Of a DNA stretch of 64,000 bases, positions 47,075 through 58,226 are shown one piece after another (position 1 is the stretch's first letter; each line of letters starts with the position of its first letter). The stretch is taken from contig OY744615.1 in assembly GCA_963556255.1 (NCBI GenBank), forward strand, positions 10,472,115-10,536,114, written 5' to 3'. The DNA is from Allolobophora icterica (Eukaryota; Annelida; Clitellata; Crassiclitellata; Lumbricidae). Under the pieces are notes generated by a model, which made no database searches, was not told the DNA's origin, and was given only the letters and a program-made list of their open reading frames with translations. Position numbers and translations under genes: made by a program.

Positions 47075-47194
47075 ACTAAAACCACTAATTAGTCGTCACA
47101 CTGAACTTGTTCTATGTAAACTACAGCGTTCTGCCTGTTGTATTTGAAATAAACGAATATACATACATAAATACAACGAACAACACAATGTTAA

Positions 47195-47523
47195 TTATTT
47201 AACGACATCTTACGGAATCGATGACGTTTACCTTAAAGTATTAAACTACATGTACTCGGAGCAAAGAAGCTGGCACGGAATTGTTCATTGTTATTCCAAG
47301 CTTTAACGTCATCTTATGACATCAAAGGCCGTTGACGACGATTCGAAAATATCGGATGGATCCAGAGTTAAACAACATATCTTATGGCAAGAAAGGTGTT
47401 GACGTCGACCGAAATTACGTTGAACAGTTCCCACCATTCATATGGTATATTATCGATCCCATTATAATTATAGACGTGGATCGTGTCCACACAGCGATTA
47501 AACGAAAACGATAGCTATATAGC
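47195..47523 (+). repeat. R1 cores upstream of the array
   Basis: R1 cores at about 47211, 47300-47340 and 47368-47410 (TTTAACGTCATCTTATG, GGCCGTTGACGAC and similar), then GATTAAACGAAAACGATAGC at about 47495 leading into the array. Confidence 0.7.
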
Positions 47524-47756
47524 GTCAGAAAATGTGATTTAGAGAACAGAATTTTAGGATTTACTAATCAGTGTATAGACTACAGACCTCTTTTGGCTGC
47601 CAAAGCAGTAAACGAACTTAACGTCGACTATAGTTGTGACCTTGCTAGTTTACGGGTCATGGAAACGATTGGATTTGATCACGAGTGTATCGATATCTTA
47701 TAGAGACTTATGGCAGCAAAGGCCATTGATCTTACAATAAATTATTTTGAGCAGTT

Positions 47757-47984
47757 GGGGGGGGGGGCCATAGCGCATTGGGTAACATCTGGCGTAAAGT
47801 GCGAGAGGTACAGAGATCGAGTCCCATAGGCGGACATGCTTTGTAGGCTGCAAATTGCGCCGCGTATTGCAGGCTGTCTGTTCTGATAGTAGTTAAGGTT
47901 TATCGCATAACATGTACATGTACAGCGCAGTGCGTTTGCAGGCGCTTAATTAAAGAATAAATATCATTATTATTATTATTATTA
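47757..47984 (+). mobile_element. SINE-B, tRNA-derived
   Basis: GCGCATTGGGTAACATCTGG (A-box region) and AGATCGAGTCCCATAGG (B-box region), a body ending in GCAGGCGCTTAATTAAAG, and an (ATT)n tail. Inserted in an R1 monomer at GCAGTT / AGTTCTCACTG. A tandem second copy starts at 48038 (266-bp period). Confidence 0.83.
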
Positions 47985-48059
47985 GTTCTCACTGTTCGCT
48001 TGGCGTAAAACAGTTCTAAGTACATATTGTAGTCATTAGCGCATTGGGTAACATCTGGC

Positions 48060-48910
48060 CAGTGGCGTAGAAAGGTTTTTGGGGGCCCTTGTGCAGAGCT
48101 TCGATGATGGGCCCCTTGAACCCCTTCGATTTGAAAAACCCGCTGTGCGAAAAACGCTTGGCGCTTTTGCGATATTTGCTTATTTCGCACCGTGAAAAAT
48201 ATGCAAATATCACAAATCGCACCCCAATTAAATAATAATTAAATAGCCTAATTGCACTTCAATTATTTTCTTCGATTTATTTTTATAAAATTGTTTTTTT
48301 TTATTTCTCCAGGCTAGCATAAAAAAATTGAACTAGGCATAATTAAAGCATAATTAATCTAAAATATTGTTCCATCTGCCTTGACTGCTAAAATATGAAT
48401 TATCCACACTTAAATTCTGTCAAATTGTGAAACAGATGGGTTGGTTGGTAAAATAGCGAAATCGTTTCCGCGCCTTCTCTTACACAAAAATATCTACCGC
48501 TTTTGAAGTGTCAAACTTTCTGGCATGTTCTTTTCTATTGACAAAATTGCCAAGTCGCTCAGTCGCTCTTCTGACATTATACTTCGTAGGCCTATATATA
48601 GTTTTTGATTATTGCTTCAATTTTGAAAATGATCGTTCACATGGCGCAACAGTCACAGGCAAAGTCAACAGGAACATGTAGGCAGTGCAGACATCATCGC
48701 TGAATGTAGATGAGAGTCAACGAGTAACAGTTGTGCAACTTCGAAGATGGTTGATCATTTGAGTGTTTATTACTATACACGTTGTTGCTAACTTGCTGCA
48801 CATGTAGATTCACTTCTAGGCTAAAATTGATACTCGCTGTCAGAGGCCGTTCTGACCGCCGGGGGCCCTTGTGCTTTGCACAACCTGCACAACCCATTGC
48901 TACGCCCCTG
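48060..48910. mobile_element. hAT element (851 bp), non-autonomous
   Basis: Ends CAGTGGCGTAG (48060-48070) and CTACGCCCCTG (48900-48910) are inverted with one mismatch. An exact 8-bp duplication CATCTGGC lies at 48052-48059 and 48911-48918, inside the second SINE-B copy. GGGGGCCCTTGTG occurs just inside both ends in opposite orientation. The middle is AT-rich and non-coding. Confidence 0.92.
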
Positions 48911-49161
48911 CATCTGGCGTAGAGTGCGAGAGGTACAGAGATCGAGTCCCATAGGCGGACATGCTTTGTAGGCTGCAAATTGCGCCGCGTATTGCAGGCT
49001 GTCTGTTCTGATAGTAGTTAAGGTTTATCGCATAACATGTACATGTACAGCGCAGTGCGTTTGCAGGCGCTTAATTAAAGAATAAATATTATTATTATTA
49101 TTATTATTAGTTCTCACTGTTCGCTTGGCGTAAAACAGTTCTAAGTACATATTGTAGTCAT
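48911..49161 (+). mobile_element. SINE-B second copy, 3' part
   Basis: Resumes after the hAT target duplication and is nearly identical to 47797-48034, including flanking R1 sequence up to ATTGTAGTCAT. This shows that SINE plus flank were duplicated together. Confidence 0.85.
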
Positions 49162-50441
49162 AAGCATGGAAATACCTAGATATTAAACGAAAACGATAGC
49201 TATATAGCGTCTGAAGATGTGATTAAAAGGTGTCTATAGAGAACAGAATTTTAGGATTTACTAATCAGTGTATAGACTACTGATCTCTAATTTGGCCGCC
49301 AAAGCAGTAAACGAACTTTACGTCGACTATAATTACGACTTTGCTAGTTTATGGGTCATTGAAACGATTGGATTTGATCACGAGTTTATCGAAATGTTAT
49401 GGAGACTTATGGCAACAAAGGTCATTGATCTTGCAATAAATTATTTTAAGCAGTTCTCACTGTTCGCATGGCGTAATACAGCTGTAATTACATATTGCAT
49501 TCTTTAATATGGTTTGACCTAGATATTAAAATGTAGCTATATAGCGTCTGAAAATATGATTAAAAGGTGTCTCTAGTGAACACAATTTTAGGATTTACTG
49601 CTAATCAGTGTATAGACTACTGACTTCTTTTGGCTGCCAGAGCAGTTAACATCGACTGTAATTATGACTTTGCTGGTGTAAGGGTCGTGGAAACGATTGA
49701 ATTTGATCCAGGGTTTAACGACATCTTATGGCAACAAAGGCCGTTGACCTGGACATAAATTATCTTGAACAGTTCTCACCACTCGTATGGCATAAAGCAG
49801 ATTGAATTATAATAATGGTGTCAAGTAAACTAGCGATTAAACGAAAACGATAACTATATAGCGTCAGGAAATGTGACTAAAAGGTGTCTATGGAGAGCCC
49901 AAATTTTAATATTTACGTACTCTGTGTACGGACTAATGGCATCCTTTGGCTGCCAGAGCCGTTAGCGTCGACTATGTATATGATCTTCCTAGTTTATGGG
50001 TCATGGAAACGATTGGATTGGATCGACAGTTTAACAACATCTTATGGCTGGCGAGGCCATTAACGTCGCCCTCTTCCTTTTTTCAGGCTTGGGACTGGCA
50101 ATACCAGAGTATGGTAATTAATTGATTAATTAGCAAGCGACCTTACAGATGTTCGCCCTCAGCTTTAATGTTCAGTTGGGAATCAGTCTACCAGCTTCAC
50201 ATGAACAGATTCCAAAACGCACAAATCAATGGCGGACTCATAAAAAACTCAGAAATGTAAACTTGGACAGAGTAGAAATCGAAAAAAATGAATTATCAAG
50301 TAAAATCCACATATGACAAATGGATAAAAATAACGCGAAAGGTAAAAATAGCAGTAGTCATGTATGTAACTATGTAGGCCTATTGTGTTTAGCTAGGTAA
50401 TAGGTAGGCCTATGCAGCGCGTATGTACTTATGTTAGTATG

Positions 50442-50643
50442 CAGAGGCGTAGCGACCGCCCTCCGTACCCTCCGACCGGAGGGGGCCCCTTCCTGAAACG
50501 CGGCCCCTAGTAGTGGCATAAAATAACCGTGAACGGCATGAAGTCATATTGTATATGACCGCATTCCAGTTTCCGCATTGTAGGCCTAAGGGGCCCCGGA
50601 CGTACGTTCGGAGGGGGCCACGTTCTTTGTTGCTACGGCTCTG
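50442..50643. mobile_element. MITE with GGCGTAGC ends (202 bp)
   Basis: CAGAGGCGTAGCGAC and GTTGCTACGGCTCTG are inverted ends with two mismatches. The interior is GGGGCC-rich near both ends. The flanks share only TATG next to each end, so the 8-bp hAT duplication is not shown. Confidence 0.6.
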
Positions 50644-50848
50644 TATGCAGGTAAAAAATAAATAAAAAATATTACTAATAACACCAACAACAATATTCGG
50701 CAGATTACTTTAATTATGTAAACTGACCAGTTCCTTAATGGGAGTTCTTATTTATGCAATGCAAAGTAGTCCTGATGTAAATCGCAGTTGCCATAGCCTA
50801 ATCACCGGTGCTGAGTCAAATCTGTTGGGTTAGCTACAGTAGTTGAGG

Positions 50849-50953
50849 TTACTTCGTTGCAGTCTTTCCCAAGGTGACCTTCAAACGTTCTGTTCCGTAT
50901 TCGATTGGATTGTTGCTGTAGAAATTGATCATTTCCGCAACACTGGAGAAAAC
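50849..50953 (-). CDS. SH2 adaptor exon 9 (terminal)
   Basis: Acceptor CTGTAG, then 34 codons VFSSVAEMIN...TATK and TAA, phase 0. Supplies the last helix and strand of the SH2 domain. An ATTAAA-type signal is about 135 bases downstream (near 50712 on the plus strand). Confidence 0.87.
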   Translation of the reverse strand, partial: VFSSVAEMINFYSNNPIEYGTERLKVTLGKTATK

Positions 50954-53900
50954 CTACAGACAGGTAAAGTATAAGTTTACAATGTAATCATAGCTATATG
51001 TATGATTAAATTATTATCGATCTAGCAGATGCTTACAGTATTGTATTGTATTGAACTGCAGGTTATTGTATTGCGTTGTATTGAATTGTATTGTATTGTC
51101 ATTTCGTATTTTATTGCATCGCACTGTATTGTAATATATTTTTATTGTATTAAATTGCATTGCATTGTATTATATTGTATTGTTCATTTGTTTATTATTG
51201 ATCTCTGTAATAACATCAAAATATCTATACATAAAATACTCTATTGAATTGTACTATACATTGCATTCAATTGCATAACTTTGCGTTGTATTGCTTTGAT
51301 TGTATTGTATTGTCTTGTATTGTATTATGCGCACGATTTCGGCTGGCTTTGGTGTTCCGAGAGCGAATTTTCCATCTTCCTTTCGTTTGCGAACTGGAAA
51401 TCTCCGAATGTCGCCTTCATGAATAAGGCAAAGGGTATACGGCTGGCCACTCCTTTGACTGTTCCGCACCAAGAACGTTCCATCCTGTGCACACAGAAAA
51501 CACGGGATTAGTCCTACTTATTAGCATAAACCATTCACTCTGGTCCCCATAGCAACTGAATCTTGATTCTTGTATTTTGTGTCTGAATCTTGTGTAAAAA
51601 CAAATGAGTCGAGATATCTGCATTTCTCAGTGACACTAACCTTGAAATCGTATCACAGCCAGCAGCGGCTACTCACCTCGATCGCCTTCTTCAGTAATTC
51701 ATCCGCTTCAGCTGGATTGAAGTCGCCAACGTACCAGACATGAGAGTCAAGAGTCTACAAAATAATGTAAAATAAATGTACAGTCAGTCCAAAATCAAAT
51801 CGAGTAATATCAGATCAGATTATATCAGATCAGATAACCTGATAAGATGTAAGATCAGACTAAATAAATTAAGATCAGATATGATTACTGATTAGAACAT
51901 ACAAGATCAGATCAGATCATGCAATGTAACGTAAGGTTAGCTATGGAAATGCAAAGTAAGATGAGATGAGGTAAGAGAAGATAAGCTAACATGACTTTAC
52001 ATTACACTTAGATCAAACAAGATAGGCTAATGGCAAGGTAATGCAAAGTATGTAAATTCTGGTAAGTGACTCTATACTTGTACTGGATAATGGAGAGGCA
52101 AAAATGAGCAATGCAAAATAAGTTTAAGTCTTTCCCACAGAGAATGAAGAAGGGAGAAGGCTCTTACCATTTCCTTAGGAGGCCGTTTCGGCAAGACCGA
52201 TGGTTTAGAAGCAGCTCCAGGTACGGGAGAATTCTGGTTAGATCGAGAATTTGGAATAGGAGAAGTTGGAATAGGAGAAGTTGGAACCAGTGACAATTTT
52301 TCCAACTGGTGAGTTCGAACAGCAGAAGGAGAAGCTGGAACACCAGGAGAAGGTGGAACAAGAGAAGGCCTTAGAGTGGTAGGAACAGGTGGAGTCTTAG
52401 AAGGTGGAGCAAGAGAAGGTCTTCGAACGGTAGAAACAGGTGAAACCTCAGAAGAAGGTGGAGCAAGAGAAGATCTTCTAATGGTAGGAACAAGTGGAAC
52501 CTCAGGAGAAGGTAGAACACGAGAAGGTCTTGGATCCGTCGGAACGGGTGGAGCCGAAGCAGCATTTCGAATAAGACGACTGTCCAGAACCGGATGTGGT
52601 GGAACCTTTTCTGCAAGATATTTAATTGCAACATTAAGACCAAATTAAAGACAATAAGTAAAGACAAATTATTTCCCATATCAAAAAGGCGATTCATTTG
52701 TGAACAGGCAGCGTGAAGGTAAATATTATAAATAGAACATCCATTGTATTCGACGTTACGACTCTGAATGTGCACCGACATGACGCATTTTTGGTACCTC
52801 ACACAAAGCGCTGATCCTGATGCCATCTACCAACTGAGGACGAGAATTCGTTGGCTTGGTTCTACATGTGTGTGAGGGTCTTCCACTGGAGACTCTTCCA
52901 GTTTTATGTGCTTTGTTTTGATAAATGAAAAAAGTTAAGTCCTTAATGACATTTAACAGCGTGTAGGATAATGCGGAGAGCGCACCTAATGTGTTGTTCT
53001 TGAAGTGGCGCTATATAAATGTTCGATTTATAAATTAAAATTTCTTCCAAAAACATTTTGAAAACAATTTTGTTCCAACGTGGTCTTGTGTTAGCACTAA
53101 CCTGTTCTCAGTTAAGGTAAGTAAGTTTTATTTTATTCAGATTAGCCAACTTTTCTTAGTCAAAGGCAGCCAACTTTCCTAGGTCAGTCAATTTTCATTA
53201 GTAAAGTTCAACCAACTTTCCTTAGTTAAGTTCACCCAACTTCCTTATTTAGGTTCAACCAACTTTCCTTAGTTAAGTTCAGCCGAGTTGGCTGAACTTA
53301 ACTAAGGAAAGTTGGTATAGTTTCAACCAACTTCCTTAGTTAAGTTCAGCCGATGTTCCTTAGTTAAGTTCAGCCAACTCTCCTCAATTTAGGCCAGCCA
53401 ACTTTCTCGGTCAAGGTCAATCTACTTTCCCCAGTCTTATGAGTAAACTGAGGAACACAATTACGCTTACGATTCAAACACATTACCGATAGGTTGGTTA
53501 GGGGGTGCACCTGGAACATTTTCTCCTACGTTCGTGTAAATGGGTTCTTGTACGTCAGGTGGCGCTCCAGGTGGAACTTCGGCTGAAAACAAGAGAAATG
53601 TTGAAAAGGAAACGGTTGAGAGATGACGAACAGCGATATATATATATGTATATGTATATATATGTATATATATACATATATATATATATATATTGTTAGC
53701 TTGTTAGTCTAGAGGTGAAATGTGAGTTAGAATGATATGAGAAATGACAAGAAAAACGAAGACTTTCGCAATATTGATAAAACGTATATTTACACTATGT
53801 ACATAATTGAAACGATACTCACACATACAAGACAAACGAAACGTCAAAAGACAGACTCTCCGAGAAGACGCCTGCACAAACTCCACAAAGGAAGATACAA

Positions 53901-56900
53901 CTCGAGAACCGGCAATTAAACATGAGTAGCGACCACGTAGGGTACACTCTCGGAAAACGACCACAAAAGGGTACTTACAATGCGTGACACAACCAGTGCA
54001 CGTCTTACGCCTTACTTAACTAAAACCGGTCTCCCTGTAGACACAAGAACACTGCTATTTATAGCCAACGAGACCATCCTACTTCTAGCTTCAAACGAGG
54101 TGCGTCTTAACTAAGGTTAGTAAGTGCACGTGAGGATGATAATGGCGGGATGGCTGTAGGCCACTCGCAACAGACCCCCCGACAACGAAAAAGAGGAAAC
54201 ATTAAAAGTGTTTCCGACCATGCAAAAACTACAAATGTACATGAATTGAAACTATCTCTAAAGTTCAACAACATAAGTCCACTAGAACGTTTACAACACA
54301 CACAAAATTCATCTACGTAAGCTTAATGCAAGAGACGGACAGTCCGTAGGAATATATGGAAAGTTCGTACATTAAACTGAGGGGCGACTTAATATGTCTG
54401 GTAACACATTGTCTCGACCACGCCGATGCTTAATGTTCAATGAGTACTGTTGGAGTTCAAGACTCCATCGCAAAAGTTTCGCATTCGAAGGAGCCATGCG
54501 ATTAATGAACTGGAGTGGACTATGGTCCGTATAGACGACCACTGGAGCGGAACCAAAGTACACGCTGAACGCGCGTACACCGACCACCAGCGCAAGTGCC
54601 TCCTTCTCAATTGTCGAATAGCGTACTTCAGCCGAACTCAACTTCCGACTCAGGTAGCAGACCGGATGTTCAATCTCGTCCGTTATCCGAAATAGACAAC
54701 CTCCCAAACAAAAGTACGAAGCATCTACAGCCAAATAAAGGGGTTTGTCAAAATCTGGCGGTTTAAGTATAGGCCGCGAATCCATCCTATACTTCAAATC
54801 AATGAATGCATTCTCAGCCTCAGGAGACCAAGTAGACCAGTGACCTTTCTTAAGTAACAAAGTAAGAGGTAACGTTAACTGAGAGTAATGCGGCAGGAAC
54901 TTGCGGTAATAACCAGGCAAACCCAGAAAAGATTGAACCTGCTTCTTATTTTCAGGATCGGCTACCGTAAGCGCATTCAATTTACGAAAGTCTGTGCACA
55001 GCCGCAGAGACCCATCCGATTTAGGTACAAGTACAATAGGCGAAGCCCACGCACTTTCGGACTCCTCTACAATGCCTTCTTCAATTAGGCCTTTAATCTG
55101 TTTGTCTACCTGTGCCATACGCTCAGGATGCAACCGATAGGCTGTCTGTCGTACCGGTCGTGCACCAGGTATTAACTCAACACGGTGTGCAATAAGTGAA
55201 GTCTTGCCAGGTACATCGCTAAACACACCCTTAAACGTACTAGGCATACCCAGCAATTCATCCCGTTGCACAAAATCCAAAGGACTATTTGCGACCACCT
55301 CTTCTAATTTAGGCGAGTCAGACACATTCACACTTGCAGGCATATCATGAGCAACGTACAATAACTTAGCACGCGACTGCGTAGGAACAACAATTTGCGT
55401 ATACCCTAAATCATCAGGCGTATCTAAATCCTTCCACTGCCTCACCAAAATTCCGTTAGCAATCGAATACGATTGGCGTTCCATATATTGACCATCCCTT
55501 CGCTCAACCGGCTGATACAAGGGAAGCAAAGACGTATCGGCTTTCTGCATATTAATTAAAGTCTCGCGCGACACTACATTGGTTAAATCAGCATGCACTG
55601 CAGTAGACTCTTTGAATAAGGCACTCAAGTCTACGTCTAACTGCACATTTATATCAGCAGACTTATCTTCTACAGATTGAGTATGCGACACAGGTAAAGA
55701 GCCAGAATCGGTCAATTTAACTTGAGCGCGGGTCGTCACTCCCACATTTATCTCATCTTGTGGACTATCCAAGTCGTTACCAATTAGAACGTGAATGCCA
55801 GGTGGCAAATGGTCTACCAACCCACACAAGATAGTGCCGTTAGCAAATTTAGACTCAACTCGAATTTCGACCAAAGGAACTCGAAACGTGACACCCGAGA
55901 TACCTCTAATAAGGCGAACCTCACCGGTGTAACAGAACTCATTAGCATGCAATAATTCCTTGCTAGCCAAGCTTTGCAAAGAACCAGTATCTCTTAACAC
56001 AACAATATTGCGAGAAAGTCCAGTGGGCGTATACACATAGCCAGACGAACAGAATGACAAGTAGCCAGCGTCGACCATTTTAGTCGGCCCATCCTTCACT
56101 TGTACAGACATATCTACGCCCGTGACCAATCCTACATTCTTAGGACTGGTGTTCTGCTGAGCAGCGAAATCCCGTTTTGGCTTCAATTCTGGATGTAATT
56201 TGTAACATGAAGAAACCCCATGATTAGATTTGCCGCAGTAAGTACAAACAATCTGGGACTCCCATGACTTGTGAAATTGGCCCTCTTTACGAAAATTTTT
56301 CGGCGACCAATGAGTTTTAGCTCCACGACCCGAATCACTACCAAATCCAAAATTTTCCCATTTTTCATCATTCGAATGCAAGACAGAAGCATGCACAGGG
56401 AAGGGCTTATATAGAATAGCAAATTCGTCTGCCAACTTCGCAGCGGCTGAAACTGTCGCGGGCTTTTTGTCAATTATCCATCTATGGATTTCAACAGGCA
56501 AGCAAGTCACAAATTGCTCAAGTTTAAAGACTTCAAAGGCCTTAGTCAAGTCATTAAACGCATCTTCACCTTCCAGCCACCTTTGAAAAGGTAACGCTAA
56601 GCGGAAAGCGAAAGCAGAGTAAGTCTCCTGAGCACCCTTAACCAAAGTTCTAAAACTCTTCCTATAAAATTCCGGCACCCTAGCAAATGCAGTCAACAAA
56701 GCCTGTTTTAGGGTGTCATAAGTCTTACAGTCCTCAAGAGATAACTCCGAAAAAACCTGTTGAGCTTTACCAGTTAATTGAGGGTGTAACAAAGCAGTCC
56801 ATTTATCTCTTGGAAATTTATGACTGGTCATAGCCTTCTCAAAGGAAACAAAATAATGTTCTATATTCGTCTCGTCAAATTTAGGGACCAATTTGATGGC

Positions 56901-58186
56901 AGAAGCTATGCGAAACACATCTTTGTCCTGTTCGGGACCTGGGTTCAAAACCTTAGCCTCTATGCGCTTTGTCTCTGCCTCTCTTTATCTTGCCTCACTC
57001 GTTCTCTTTCCTCCATCTTCAATTTTTCCTGCAATTCAGCCTTTCTGTCTTCAGCCTCTCGTTCTTGCTTTCTGTCTTCAGCCTCTCGTTCTCGCTTTCT
57101 GTCTTCAGCCTCTCGTTCTTGCTTTCTGTCTTCAGCCTCTCGTTCTTGCTTTCTGTTTTCAGCCTCTCGTTCTTGCTTTCTGTCTTCAGCCTCTCGTTCT
57201 CGCTTTCTGTCTTCAGCCTCTCGTTCTCGCTTTCTGTCTTCAGCCTCTCGTTCTCGCTTTCTGTCTTCACTCTCTATTCTCAATTTCTGCAATTGAAATT
57301 CTCTGTCACTATCTAACTTCATCAATTCAGTCTTTTCTACTCCAAAATCGAACACTTCCTTTTCCTGCGTTACAAATTTAGCAAGAATTTTCAGCATTTG
57401 CCTCTTACTCATGCCCCTAGTGTCCTGATCTAATTTCTCTATTTCAAGCTTTAATTCATCAGCCGACATATCGATAATGTCGTCCAAACTCAAAGGCTTA
57501 GTCACCGGAGAGTGAAGGCCACTCCCAACCGGAGAAGCTGGTGTCGAAGTATCAGACCCAAATGTAGCCATGATACAAAGTCGTATTCACAAAAACGTGT
57601 ACAACTTCCAAAGAAACCGTCAAATACGCAAATACGCAGACCCAATTTCCAATTTTGAAATTTCCAATTTAACAAAACGGAAAACGGTGAATTTTAAGGA
57701 CGAGCCCCCATATGTTAGCTTGTTAGTCTAGAGGTGAAATGTGAGTTAGAATGATATGAGAAATGACAAGAAAAACGAAGACTTTCGCAATATTGATAAA
57801 ACGTATATTTACACTATGTACATAATTGAAACGATACTCACACATACAAGACAAACGAAACGTCAAAAGACAGACTCTCCGAGAAGACGCCTGCACAAAC
57901 TCCACAAAGGAAGATACAACTCGAGAACCGGCAATTAAACATGAGTAGCGACCACGTAGGGTACACTCTCGGAAAACGACCACAAAAGGGTACTTACAAT
58001 GCGTGACACAACCAGTGCACGTCTTACGCCTTACTTAACTAAAACCGGTCTCCCTGTAGACACAAGAACACTGCTATTTATAGCCAACGAGACCATCCTA
58101 CTTCTAGCTTCAAACGAGGTGCGTCTTAACTAAGGTTAGTAAGTGCACGTGAGGATGATAATGGCGGGATGGCTGTAGGCCACTCG

Positions 58187-58226
<40 letters not shown>

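Larger units (their letters stand above)
47524..50115 (+). repeat. R1 tandem array, monomer about 325 bp
   Basis: Monomers begin AGCGTC(T/A)GAAAATGTGATT, then GGTGTCTATAGAGAACAG, at 47524, 49207, 49536 and 49859. Spacings of 329 and 323 bp between the last three fix the period. Each holds TTAGGATTTACTAATCAGTG, GGGTCATGGAAACGATTGG, a core GTTTAACGACATCTTATGG, and ends in CGAAAACGATAGCTATAT. The first monomer is split by a SINE, its duplication and an hAT element (47757-49161). The last monomer grades into R2 sequence at about 50060-50115. Confidence 0.88.
53694..58191 (-). mobile_element. Ty3/Gypsy LTR retrotransposon, internally deleted
   Basis: Two 479-bp direct LTRs (53694-54172 and 57713-58191) look identical by eye, with TG..CA ends. 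The minus strand between them has a primer-binding site, gag, protease, integrase and RT remnants, RNase H and a G-rich polypurine tract. ATAT flanks both sides, but the target is a TA microsatellite, so the duplication is not decisive. It lies in an intron of the SH2 adaptor gene in the same orientation. The near-absence of LTR divergence implies a recent insertion. Confidence 0.92.

Noticed and set aside
49207..50115. CRISPR-like regular repeats
   Set aside because: The 325-bp monomers are contiguous with no unique spacers, and the genome is animal.
50442..50643. Calling this MITE a hAT with an 8-bp duplication
   Set aside because: Flanks share only TATG, so superfamily was left open.
51254..51334. 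Reading SH2 exon 8 through its donor into a VRIIQYKT.. tail
   Set aside because: The continuation is TATTG low-complexity; splicing to 50953 restores the conserved F.SV.EMI.F segment in phase.
52371..52826. Leu/His-rich frame overlapping the proline-rich exon
   Set aside because: Wrong frame of the exon; only the frame giving VPT/PPS repeats fits both splice phases.
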